A stretch of DNA of 5,478 nucleotides, taken from assembly GCA_026197195.1 (NCBI GenBank), contig JAPHUG010000511.1, positions 1 to 5,478 of the forward strand. The letters run 5' to 3'. The first letter of the stretch is position 1, and every line of letters starts with the position of its first letter. This document shows, in pieces, positions 1 to 5,478 of this stretch. A program made the translations under genes and the position numbers. The notes beneath the pieces are model-generated. The model was not told the origin of the DNA, did not search any database, and saw nothing but the letters and a program-made list of their open reading frames with translations. The stretch comes from Sedimenticola sp. Lineage in GTDB: Bacteria; Pseudomonadota; Gammaproteobacteria; Chromatiales; Chromatiaceae.

Positions 1-306
1 AACCAGCTGGGCCGTGCGGTTCCCGCAGCGGACCGCAAGACAGCACAGGTAAAACTGGTTGAATTTCAACTTATGGCGGCACAGCTCTTCTATACACGTG
101 TAGCAACGGAAGCCGGGAAAAAAGGCGAGTGGCAAAACGGCGTAAAGAGCGCCCGTGCACTGGAGTCATTTCTCTTCTCAAAACCAAAAATTTCAAAGTT
201 GGCCGTGCAGTATCGCGACGAAGCAAAGATACTTGTCAGGGCACTGAACGAGCATCACCTTCCAGGTGAAGAAGCGCAGCCCAGTTCAGAAGAGAAGAGC
301 GCCTGA
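1..306 (+). CDS. Hypothetical protein, C-terminal 101 residues (5' end outside window)
   Basis: This frame is open from the first base to a TGA stop at 304-306, so the window holds only the C-terminus. The ATG at 73 is in frame but is probably internal, because coding-like sequence (beginning NQLGRAVPAADRKTAQ) runs in ahead of it without a stop. The visible part is rich in Ala, Lys, Glu and Leu and looks like two or three amphipathic helices, such as the stretch around EFQLMAAQLFYTRVATEAGK and a later KLAVQYRDEAKILVRAL. It ends in a polar Glu/Ser/Pro-rich tail (GEEAQPSSEEKSA). There is no membrane segment, no cysteine and no catalytic motif. I do not recognise the family; a helical-repeat or scaffold domain is possible but not shown. 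A hairpin and a promoter-like box separate it from asnS 77 bp downstream, so co-transcription with asnS is uncertain. Confidence 0.75.
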   Translation, partial: NQLGRAVPAADRKTAQVKLVEFQLMAAQLFYTRVATEAGKKGEWQNGVKSARALESFLFSKPKISKLAVQYRDEAKILVRALNEHHLPGEEAQPSSEEKSA

Positions 307-317
307 AATCTCGCAAA

Positions 318-333
318 CCTGCCATGCGGCAGG
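318..333 (+). terminator. Small perfect stem-loop after the first gene, weak terminator candidate
   Basis: CCTGCC (318-323) and GGCAGG (328-333) are perfect inverted repeats around a 4-nt loop, ATGC, starting 12 bases after the upstream stop codon. No T-run follows on the plus strand, so it is at best a weak or factor-assisted terminator. It also covers the place where a -35 element for the asnS promoter would lie, so it may be part of that promoter region instead. Confidence 0.3.
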
Positions 334-346
334 CCAAACTCCCATG

Positions 347-352
347 TATAAT
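347..352 (+). promoter_or_regulatory. Candidate -10 box of the asnS promoter
   Basis: This is a perfect sigma-70 TATAAT 30 bp before the asnS start codon. It implies a transcription start near 359-360 and a leader of only about 24 nt. At 16-18 bp spacing there is no good -35: the hexamer at 324-329 (ATGCGG) is poor and lies inside the 318-333 hairpin. The call rests on the consensus -10 and its position in the spacer just before asnS. Confidence 0.5.
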
Positions 353-382
353 GACCACTCTCTCTACGGTGGGTAGGTCAGT

Positions 383-1780
383 ATGCATAATCATGATGTA
401 AAAAACCTTCTTTCAGAATCCATACCCTTGGGAACCGAGGTGACCGTGCGGGGATGGGTGCGTTCGCGCCGGGACTCCAAGGCCGGTTTTTCTTTCGTCA
501 CGGTCTACGACGGTTCCTGTTTTGATGCCATTCAGGTTGTGATTCCGGGTGAATTGGAAAACTACCACAGTGAAGTACTGAAGCTGACTACCGGCTGTTC
601 AGTAGAGGTATCGGGTGCTCTGTCGGCCTCAGAGGGTAAGGGGCAGGCACGGGAGATTCAGGTCACCTCTCTTGTCGTTGTGGGTTGGGTGGATGACCCT
701 GATACCTATCCCATTGCCAAGAAACGGCACACGTTCGAATACCTTCGCCAGGTAGCTCATCTTCGGCCGCGAACCAACGCCTTTGGTGCCATTTCACGGG
801 TAAGGACAACCCTGGCCAATGCGATCCATCGCTATTTTTATGAGCAGGGCTATCACTGGGTCAATACGCCCATCATTACGGCCAGTGACTGTGAAGGGGC
901 TGGCGAGCTGTTTCGTGTCAGCACCTTGGATCTGAATAACCTTCCTCGATCCGAGGGTGGTGGGATTGATTTTGAGCCGGATTTCTTTGGTCGTGAGGCC
1001 TTTTTGACCGTTTCGGGTCAGCTTAATGCGGAAGCCTATGCCCTTGCACTCAGTAAAGTGTATACCTTTGGGCCCACTTTTCGGGCCGAAAATTCAAACA
1101 CCAGTCGCCATCTGGCCGAGTTCTGGATGGTGGAGCCAGAAGTGGCTTTTGCTGATTTGACAGATAATGCCCGGCTGGCAGAGGATTTTCTCAAGTATAT
1201 TTTTAAGGCCGTACTGGATGAGCGTGAAGATGATATGGCCTTTTTTGCTCAGCGCATCGATAAACAGGCGATTGAACGGCTTGAGTCAGTCATCAGCAGT
1301 GATTTTGAGCTGATGGAATACAACGACGCCATTGATATCCTGGTGAACAGTGGTGAGTCTTTTGTTTTTCCTGTGAAATGGGGGCTGGACCTGCAGTCAG
1401 AGCATGAACAGTATCTGGCTGAAAAGCATGTGGGACGTCCGGTGATTCTGATGAACTATCCGGCAGCTATTAAGGCCTTCTACATGCGACTCAATGCGGA
1501 TGAGAAGAGTGTGGCCGCCATGGATGTGCTGGTGCCGGGAATTGGGGAGATCATTGGTGGCAGTCAACGCGAAGAGCGTTTGGATGTGCTGGATCAACGG
1601 ATCGAGGCGCTAGGCATAGAGGGTGATATGAGCTGGTATCGCGATCTGCGCCGCTATGGCACGGTACCCCACGCTGGCTTTGGTATGGGATTTGAGCGGG
1701 TGTTGAATTATGTGACAGGAATGGAGAATATTCGGGATGCCATCCCGTTCCCCAGAACGCCCAAGCATGCACCCTTCTGA
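383..1780 (+). CDS. asnS: Asparaginyl-tRNA synthetase (class II)
   Basis: This cytoplasmic enzyme charges tRNA-Asn with asparagine, using ATP, for translation. The 465 residues match the E. coli enzyme (466 as I recall it) almost colinearly. Residues 1 to about 110 are the N-terminal OB-fold anticodon-binding domain, with [16 protein letters not shown] at 20-35. The class II catalytic core follows, with HLRPRTN at 126-132, the motif 2 region [20 protein letters not shown] at 228-247 continuing to EPE at 251-253, [18 protein letters not shown] at 386-403, and motif 3 GFGMGFERV at 432-440 followed by IPFPRTP near the end. The ATG at 383 is chosen because it gives the usual family length and has a Shine-Dalgarno-like GGGTAGGT (371-378) with AGG five bases upstream. 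It probably has its own promoter at 347-352. It converges on the next gene with a 38-bp gap. A full AsnRS means Asn-tRNA can be made directly; whether GatCAB also exists cannot be seen here. Confidence 0.97.
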   Translation: MHNHDVKNLLSESIPLGTEVTVRGWVRSRRDSKAGFSFVTVYDGSCFDAIQVVIPGELENYHSEVLKLTTGCSVEVSGALSASEGKGQAREIQVTSLVVVGWVDDPDTYPIAKKRHTFEYLRQVAHLRPRTNAFGAISRVRTTLANAIHRYFYEQGYHWVNTPIITASDCEGAGELFRVSTLDLNNLPRSEGGGIDFEPDFFGREAFLTVSGQLNAEAYALALSKVYTFGPTFRAENSNTSRHLAEFWMVEPEVAFADLTDNARLAEDFLKYIFKAVLDEREDDMAFFAQRIDKQAIERLESVISSDFELMEYNDAIDILVNSGESFVFPVKWGLDLQSEHEQYLAEKHVGRPVILMNYPAAIKAFYMRLNADEKSVAAMDVLVPGIGEIIGGSQREERLDVLDQRIEALGIEGDMSWYRDLRRYGTVPHAGFGMGFERVLNYVTGMENIRDAIPFPRTPKHAPF

Positions 1781-1818
1781 TTTATGCAAGGGTTGAAGCG
1801 GTTCTTTTGACCAGTTGA

Positions 1819-2184
1819 TTACAACTCAATCTCGTCGTTTTTCTTGCCGGCCTTGGCTGCAATATCATTGGCAGATTGCTGAAGAAAGATCAGCAATGCG
1901 GTATGGATAACCGCCACGATGATACCGAGACTGGCTGCTATCGCCAGCAGCGGGAAGGGCAGGACACTGGCGAATAACACTGAGGTTACAAAGCAACCCA
2001 GTACGAGTTGGCCTGAGCGGAAGATATAACGCCGCAAAAAAGGCCTGAATTGGAGCAGGTTGATCCGGTGGACACGCTTACGTTCCTGCCAACTGGCATC
2101 CTTTGCCGGTGTCAGGTGTGGAAGCGCGTATGGCGAGAAATACATCGCCAGCAATCGCATGATTGAGTCATTCATCTGTTCCAC
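1819..2184 (-). CDS. Small two-helix inner-membrane protein, unknown function
   Basis: This ORF encodes 121 residues if it starts at the GTG at 2182-2184, or 118 if it starts at the ATG at 2173-2175. I favour the ATG, because GGAA sits about four bases before it, while the GTG has no evident ribosome site. Residues 1 to about 55 are polar and basic (QERKRVHRINLLQFRPFLRR). Residues 57-101 then hold two hydrophobic segments, roughly 57-76 and 79-101, separated by a PFP turn, which predicts a helical hairpin in the membrane. The tail (NDIAAKAGKKNDEIEL) is charged. The basic stretch before the first helix suggests that both ends face the cytoplasm. I recognise no family and see no catalytic motif. 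It converges on asnS, and its upstream side is the divergent spacer, so it seems to be transcribed alone. Confidence 0.7.
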   Translation of the reverse strand: MEQMNDSIMRLLAMYFSPYALPHLTPAKDASWQERKRVHRINLLQFRPFLRRYIFRSGQLVLGCFVTSVLFASVLPFPLLAIAASLGIIVAVIHTALLIFLQQSANDIAAKAGKKNDEIEL

Positions 2185-2265
2185 ATCTAAAGCCGAAAAC
2201 TGAACGGGTAGGACAGGATATCCTCCCTCCTAAATATAACTATAGACATAAAATCAGTGGTCGGG

Positions 2266-2290
2266 GGACGCCCATCCGAATGGGTTGTCC
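2266..2290. repeat. Imperfect inverted repeat with hairpin potential
   Basis: GGACGCCCAT (2266-2275) pairs with ATGGGTTGTCC (2280-2290) across the 4-nt loop CCGA. CCCAT/ATGGG and GGAC/GTCC are perfect, and the centre needs one G-T pair and one bulged T. On the minus strand it would lie in the possible leader of the small membrane-protein gene; on the plus strand it lies about 160 bp before the 2449 ORF. No T-run follows on either strand, so it does not look like an intrinsic terminator. Confidence 0.45.
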
Positions 2291-2312
2291 ACTCCTTGCT
2301 TCAGATCATTTA

Positions 2313-2344
2313 CTGGTGATTGATTTGGCGATTTTTTTCACCAG
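2313..2344. repeat. 7-bp inverted repeat flanking an 18-nt AT-rich centre
   Basis: CTGGTGA (2313-2319) and TCACCAG (2338-2344) are exact reverse complements. The 18-bp centre includes seven consecutive T residues that run up to the right arm (2332-2338). Arm centres about 25 bp apart suit a protein-binding site better than a stable RNA hairpin, but a chance repeat is not excluded. Confidence 0.35.
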
Positions 2345-2371
2345 CCCGGTAGGCCGCTCTAGAGTTATCTG

Positions 2372-2399
2372 TTGCTGACGGTCTTAACGTGGTTGTAAT
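2372..2399 (+). promoter_or_regulatory. Weak candidate promoter for the ORF at 2449
   Basis: TTGCTG (2372-2377) and TGTAAT (2394-2399) resemble -35 and -10 boxes with a 16-bp spacer; the -10 matches the sigma-70 consensus at five of six bases and the -35 at three. This gives a leader of about 40 nt before the ATG at 2449. A second AT-rich hexamer, TATAAC at 2432-2437, lies too close to the start codon to be its -10 unless the transcript is nearly leaderless. Confidence 0.25.
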
Positions 2400-2448
2400 A
2401 ACAGACGGGTTTAATAGGCGCCTCTTCAATTTATAACAGGGCGTATTC

Positions 2449-2682
2449 ATGAGAGCCAAGTACCACCCCAATCCGGCACTTAACCAGGGATTTCATTATC
2501 AGTATGAGATGGAATCACATTTAAGCCGTCTGAAAGCAGCGCCGGAGAGCGATCACTATCTTGATGCACTACTGCAGTCGGTTGTCGCTTTTCGTGAGGC
2601 ACTGAAAGCGGGGACGGCGGTTGTGCCGGGGGAAAAGATCTTCAGTCAGGAAAAAAACCGGCAATCACGTCGATTTCTTTGA
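2449..2682 (+). CDS. Small hypothetical protein (77 residues), possibly truncated by a frameshift
   Basis: An ATG at 2449 follows AGGG (2438-2441) by seven bases, a reasonable ribosome site. The product is soluble. A polar, aromatic N-terminus (MRAKYHPNPALNQGFHYQYE) is followed by a predicted helical pair (residues about 20-54, including DHYLDALLQSVVAFREALKAG), then AVVPGEKIF and a basic, abrupt end, KNRQSRRFL. I do not recognise it. Seven A residues at 2651-2657 sit just before the odd C-terminus. Losing one A would switch to a frame reading HVDFFDAEGSLMLRVG that stays open to 2812; gaining one would give an end at 2699. The as-read stop is 13 bp from the stop of the convergent EAL gene, with no terminator between them. 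The N-terminal two-thirds looks coding; the true C-terminus is uncertain. Confidence 0.6.
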   Translation: MRAKYHPNPALNQGFHYQYEMESHLSRLKAAPESDHYLDALLQSVVAFREALKAGTAVVPGEKIFSQEKNRQSRRFL

Positions 2683-2695
2683 TGCAGAGGGTAGT

Positions 2696-5185
2696 TTAAT
2701 GCTGCGGGTCGGGGCTGACATGGGGGGCGTTCGTTTCCAGATGGGTGGCCAGTTCAACAGCAGGCATGGCCTTACCGTAGAGAAATCCCTGGAATTCATC
2801 GCAGGCGTGTGAATTGAGAAAGGCCATCTGCTCTGGGTGTTCCACACCTTCGGCAATCACTTCCAGTTGTAACCGATGGGCCATCTGAATAATAGAGAGA
2901 ATGATTTCACTGGTAGGGGAGCTGGGGCCAATCTCATTCACAAATGAACGATCAATCTTGATTCTATCCAGTGGGAAGCGCTGTAAGTAGCCGAGGGAAG
3001 AGTAGCCTGTACCAAAGTCATCAATGGCTACCCGGATGCCCATCTGCTTGAAGGCGGTCAGCGCCTCAATTGCACTGGACATATCCTGTATCAAGGCGCT
3101 TTCCGTTATCTCCAATTCCAGCAAGTGGGCGGGTAGGCCGGTATCTTCAAGCACCTGGGTTGCCATGGAGACCAGATTGGGTTGGGCAAACTGCAGGGGA
3201 GACAGATTGACAGCCAGCCGTATGGGAGAGAATCCCTGTTCAATCCACTGTTGCGCTTGTCGGCAGGCTTCGAATAAAACCCATTCTCCAATTTCAATGA
3301 TCAAGCCGGTTCTTTCCGCTACGGGAATGAACTGTTCCGGTCCGACAATGCCCAGTTGAGGGCTATACCATCTTAACAATGCCTCAACACCAATGATCTT
3401 GCCTGTCTCAGCGGAGACTTGTGGTTGGTAATGAATGACCAACTCATCCTGTTCGAGGGCATGGCGCAGGAGTCGTTCCAGGTTTGTCTTGGCCAGGTGT
3501 TCTGCCTTGATCTCTTCAGAAAAGAAGTAGAGCCCTTTGGCCTCATCATCCCGCGCCTTTAGCATGGCAGTAAAGGCGTTGCGTATCAGTGTGTCAGCGT
3601 CACGGCCGTCATTGGGGTAGATACTGGCACCAATATGGGCCGATAGATAGATCTCGTCTTTTTCTCGGTCGAAGGGTTGCTGAAACGTCTGTACCAGCAG
3701 GGCGCCAATCTTTTTCACCGGGCGAAAATCACTCAGGTTTTCGATGACTATCACAAAGTCATTGCCACTCAGGTGAGCCAGCATATCGTTCTGTCGGATA
3801 CAGCGCTGAAGTCGCGCCGTCACCTCCTTGAGTATCTGTGCACCTCCTGCGAAACCCAGTGCATCGTTTGATCGTCCCAGCTCACCGAGGTTAATCACAA
3901 TCAAGCCCAGAAGAAGTGGCTGTTCATTCATCTGCTCAATAGCGGTCTCGAGATACTCTTCAAGCGCTGTCTGATTGGGCAGCTCAGTAACGGAGTGGTG
4001 GCGTGCCTGGTGTTCAACGCGATGGGTGAGATGTCGCAGCGTATGAGATTCTGCACTGGATTTAAGCCAGCTCCAGAGTGGGTATGAGATCAGCTGTAGC
4101 GTTAATATGGCGGATGGAGGGAACCAAATTTTGCCTCCCCAAAGTAGAAGGGTGACCCCGGCCAGGGTTGTCAGGTAATAGAGTATGACGATGCTGAAGC
4201 CCGATCGAACCGGTAACAGGATCAGTGAAAGCACACTGATTAAAACCACAGCCGCGCTGAATATCAAGTGGGTCGATGAGGAGACCTGCTTGATTTGTCT
4301 GGCTTGCAAAAGGGTGTAGAGGATATTGGCATTTAACTCGACACCGGGCATTCGATCATGCTGGCGGGCAGCGGGGGTGGATAGTGCATCACCCAGGCCC
4401 GCGGCAATGGCACCCACCAACACCAGTTTGTCTTTTAATAGGGCCGGGTCTGTTCTGCCTTCCAGCACATCGACATAGGAGAGCCGCCGGATATGCCCGG
4501 TGGGTCCGGCGAAAGGGATAAGGATCTTACCGGATCGCATCCAACCAATCCCGGTTGGGTCTGGGTGCGGGGCAACGACTGTCTCATCCGTTGGTAATGG
4601 CCCTAAGTTGGCTACCCGTATGATCACTTCACCCAGGGTGGGCCAATGGGGGTTACCCAGTCCGGCTCTCAAGAAGACACTGCGACAGAGACCGTCCACA
4701 TCCAGCTCGATATCCACATGGCCCAGTCCGGCGGCACTGCTGGCAAGCAGGGGTATGGGAAGTGATTCAGAAATCAGCTCGCCGGTGCTGCCCTGTTCCG
4801 GAGAAACTGCCAGAACGGTGTGACCATTGCGTGTAATGGCGTCTGCAAAGCGCTGGTCGGCTTCAATTGATTCAGGTTCGGGGAAGAGGATGTCAAAAGC
4901 GACGGCACGCGCCCCACTGTCGGTGAGTTTATCCAGCAGTTCGGCATGCCGGGTTCTGGACCAGGGCCATCGTCCCAGTTCTGACAGGCTCTTTTCATCA
5001 ATCGCAACAATCGATATCTGATCGGGTGGTTCTGTGTACTGGTGTTGGACCAGCAGATCATAGATCAGCAGGTCAATACGCTCCAGCCACTGGCTGGAGG
5101 CCAGCAGCACGGTTCCCAGCGCCAGCAGCAGTCCGAACAGTAAACCCTTGCTCAGACGGCTTGCCGAAAGGCCTGGGTTAGTCAC
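2696..5185 (-). CDS. CHASE2-GGDEF-EAL membrane protein, probable c-di-GMP phosphodiesterase
   Basis: This is an inner-membrane signalling protein of 829 residues. Transmembrane helix 1 spans about 13-31. An extracytoplasmic CHASE2 sensor covers about 35-300 (ISIVAIDEKSLSELGRWPW, GARAVAFDILF, MPGVELNANIL). Three closely packed helices follow (about 305-324, 330-349 and 355-373). The GGDEF domain (about 398-555) is degenerate: the signature reads SGNDF at 473-477, and the usual metal-binding Asp near 432 appears to be Asn, so cyclase activity is unlikely. An RxxD resembling the inhibitory site (R464-D467) remains five residues before it. The EAL domain (about 568-818) keeps E601-A-L, N660, E692, D722-D723-FGTG, K743 and E779, so it should hydrolyse c-di-GMP to pGpG. 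The start is GTG (5183-5185); an in-frame TGA lies just upstream, and no other good start precedes the first helix. The gene begins 1 bp after the preceding stop, implying translational coupling. The ligand is unknown. Confidence 0.93.
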   Translation of the reverse strand: MTNPGLSASRLSKGLLFGLLLALGTVLLASSQWLERIDLLIYDLLVQHQYTEPPDQISIVAIDEKSLSELGRWPWSRTRHAELLDKLTDSGARAVAFDILFPEPESIEADQRFADAITRNGHTVLAVSPEQGSTGELISESLPIPLLASSAAGLGHVDIELDVDGLCRSVFLRAGLGNPHWPTLGEVIIRVANLGPLPTDETVVAPHPDPTGIGWMRSGKILIPFAGPTGHIRRLSYVDVLEGRTDPALLKDKLVLVGAIAAGLGDALSTPAARQHDRMPGVELNANILYTLLQARQIKQVSSSTHLIFSAAVVLISVLSLILLPVRSGFSIVILYYLTTLAGVTLLLWGGKIWFPPSAILTLQLISYPLWSWLKSSAESHTLRHLTHRVEHQARHHSVTELPNQTALEEYLETAIEQMNEQPLLLGLIVINLGELGRSNDALGFAGGAQILKEVTARLQRCIRQNDMLAHLSGNDFVIVIENLSDFRPVKKIGALLVQTFQQPFDREKDEIYLSAHIGASIYPNDGRDADTLIRNAFTAMLKARDDEAKGLYFFSEEIKAEHLAKTNLERLLRHALEQDELVIHYQPQVSAETGKIIGVEALLRWYSPQLGIVGPEQFIPVAERTGLIIEIGEWVLFEACRQAQQWIEQGFSPIRLAVNLSPLQFAQPNLVSMATQVLEDTGLPAHLLELEITESALIQDMSSAIEALTAFKQMGIRVAIDDFGTGYSSLGYLQRFPLDRIKIDRSFVNEIGPSSPTSEIILSIIQMAHRLQLEVIAEGVEHPEQMAFLNSHACDEFQGFLYGKAMPAVELATHLETNAPHVSPDPQH

Positions 5186-5186
5186 C

Positions 5187-5478
5187 TTAGATCAATAGGA
5201 TGCCCAGCACGCCGGTGAGGATCGTATAGATCCAGCTGTCATCCGGGGTTGGGTCAATCCTTTGCGTGGCGCCCCAGGGGCCTTCAAATCCATCTGGCTC
5301 AATATAGCGGACGCGGAAATAGCGCACCTGGCCAGTCACAGGCTCAAGTGTACGCTGTGGCTCTTGTAGTGCCTCGTCGATCAATAAATCCTTGAACTCA
5401 TCGTCAGCCGCCAGCTGTATCTGATAGGTCTGTCCTGCAATACCTGGCCGCCAGGAGGTGGTGATGCCTGATTCGGTT
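5187..5478 (-). CDS. FecR/fibronectin-III-like envelope protein, C-terminal 96 residues (partial)
   Basis: The frame is open from the right edge to a TAA at 5187-5189, so the true start lies outside. A TTG at 5382-5384 is in frame but is surely internal. The visible end shows a beta-rich module of fibronectin-III type: SWRPGIAGQTYQIQLAADD, then VRYFRVRYIEPDGFEGPW. These resemble the C-terminal repeats of FecR-domain proteins, where a strand reading YxxQxA is followed by YxxRVRxxDxxGxEG. It ends in a hydrophobic stretch of about 15 residues (WIYTILTGVLGILLI) running to the last codon, which may anchor it in the membrane. FecR-domain proteins are often found next to CHASE2 receptors, and here the stop and the CHASE2 start are 1 bp apart, so the two are very likely co-translated partners. 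The FecR domain itself is not in the window, so that part of the name is inference from the tail and the context. Confidence 0.65.
   Translation of the reverse strand, partial: TESGITTSWRPGIAGQTYQIQLAADDEFKDLLIDEALQEPQRTLEPVTGQVRYFRVRYIEPDGFEGPWGATQRIDPTPDDSWIYTILTGVLGILLI

Larger units (their letters stand above)
2187..2448. other. Divergent intergenic spacer (about 260 bp), non-coding
   Basis: The spacer lies between the starts of the small membrane-protein gene (minus) and the small plus-strand ORF at 2449. It should hold both promoters. It contains an imperfect hairpin (2266-2290), a 7-bp inverted repeat (2313-2319 with 2338-2344) around a T7 run, an AT-rich block (2231-2253), and a minus-strand GGAGGGAGGA run (2221-2230). 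A 71-codon plus-strand ORF crossing this region (2163-2378) does not look coding: its composition is unconvincing, no ribosome site is apparent, and it overlaps the start of the minus-strand gene. I see no RNA gene or known riboswitch motif. Confidence 0.6.

Noticed and set aside
1397..1772. Two minus-strand ORFs inside asnS (1397-1597 and 1551-1772)
   Set aside because: They lie fully antisense to a confidently identified asnS and are rich in His, Pro and Ser as expected for shadow frames.
1781..1818. Bidirectional terminator between asnS and the membrane-protein gene
   Set aside because: Only a 4-bp stem (GTTG/CAAC at 1814-1825) was found, which is too weak and overlaps the minus-strand stop codon.
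2231..2253. AT-rich block (TATAGT and TATATT on the minus strand) as promoter for the small membrane-protein gene
   Set aside because: Suitable -10-like hexamers exist, but no -35 is present at a workable distance, so it is not listed as a feature.
2163..2378. Plus-strand ORF of 71 codons in the divergent spacer
   Set aside because: It overlaps the start of the minus-strand membrane-protein gene, has no evident ribosome site, and its composition (scattered Arg, Gly, Pro, Cys) does not look coding.
2368..2405. TCTGTT / AACAGA inverted repeat with a 26-bp loop
   Set aside because: Six-base arms so far apart are likely by chance and overlap no other supporting signal.
2215..2423. Short perfect palindromes AGGATATCCT (2215-2224), CTCTAGAG (2357-2364) and AGGCGCCT (2416-2423)
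   Set aside because: Roughly one 8-bp palindrome is expected by chance in a spacer this size; the three are unrelated in sequence and do not form a repeated motif.
2187..2448. Possible c-di-GMP riboswitch, considered because of the nearby EAL gene
   Set aside because: No GEMM-like conserved core was visible on either strand, and the EAL gene starts at the other end, near 5185.
3024..5061. Several short ORFs in other frames within the CHASE2-GGDEF-EAL gene
   Set aside because: Each is covered by the 829-residue reading frame, whose domains are clear along its whole length; none has its own recognisable motif.

Overview
The window looks like ordinary chromosome from a gammaproteobacterium of moderate GC content. 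The main evidence is a full-length asparaginyl-tRNA synthetase that is colinear with the Escherichia coli enzyme as I recall it. A membrane-bound CHASE2-GGDEF-EAL signalling protein and the C-terminus of a FecR/fibronectin-III-like envelope protein fit the same group. The genus cannot be fixed from the sequence. No RNA genes, insertion sequences, CRISPR arrays, integrases or phage genes were seen.

Layout from left to right. (1) 1-306 (+) is the last 101 codons of an unrecognised, soluble, helical protein. (2) 307-382 is a short spacer with a small perfect hairpin and a consensus TATAAT box, followed by asnS at 383-1780 (+). (3) A 38-bp convergent gap leads to a small two-helix membrane protein on the minus strand (1819 to about 2175 or 2184). 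(4) A divergent spacer of about 260 bp carries a bulged hairpin, a 7-bp inverted repeat and an unassigned purine-rich Shine-Dalgarno-like run. (5) 2449-2682 (+) is a small unknown ORF that ends just after an A7 homopolymer and may be frameshifted. (6) 2696-5185 (-) is an 829-residue CHASE2-GGDEF-EAL protein. (7) 5187-5478 (-) is the C-terminus of the gene before it in the same operon, with the two genes 1 bp apart.

The clearest functional unit is the minus-strand pair at the right. An envelope protein with a C-terminal hydrophobic anchor is followed at once by a membrane receptor with an extracytoplasmic CHASE2 sensor. The receptor's cytoplasmic output is a degenerate GGDEF domain (SGNDF in place of GGDEF) plus an EAL domain with its visible catalytic residues intact. 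The simplest reading is a cyclic-di-GMP phosphodiesterase controlled from the periplasm. asnS is housekeeping and unrelated. The two small hypothetical genes have no function I can assign.
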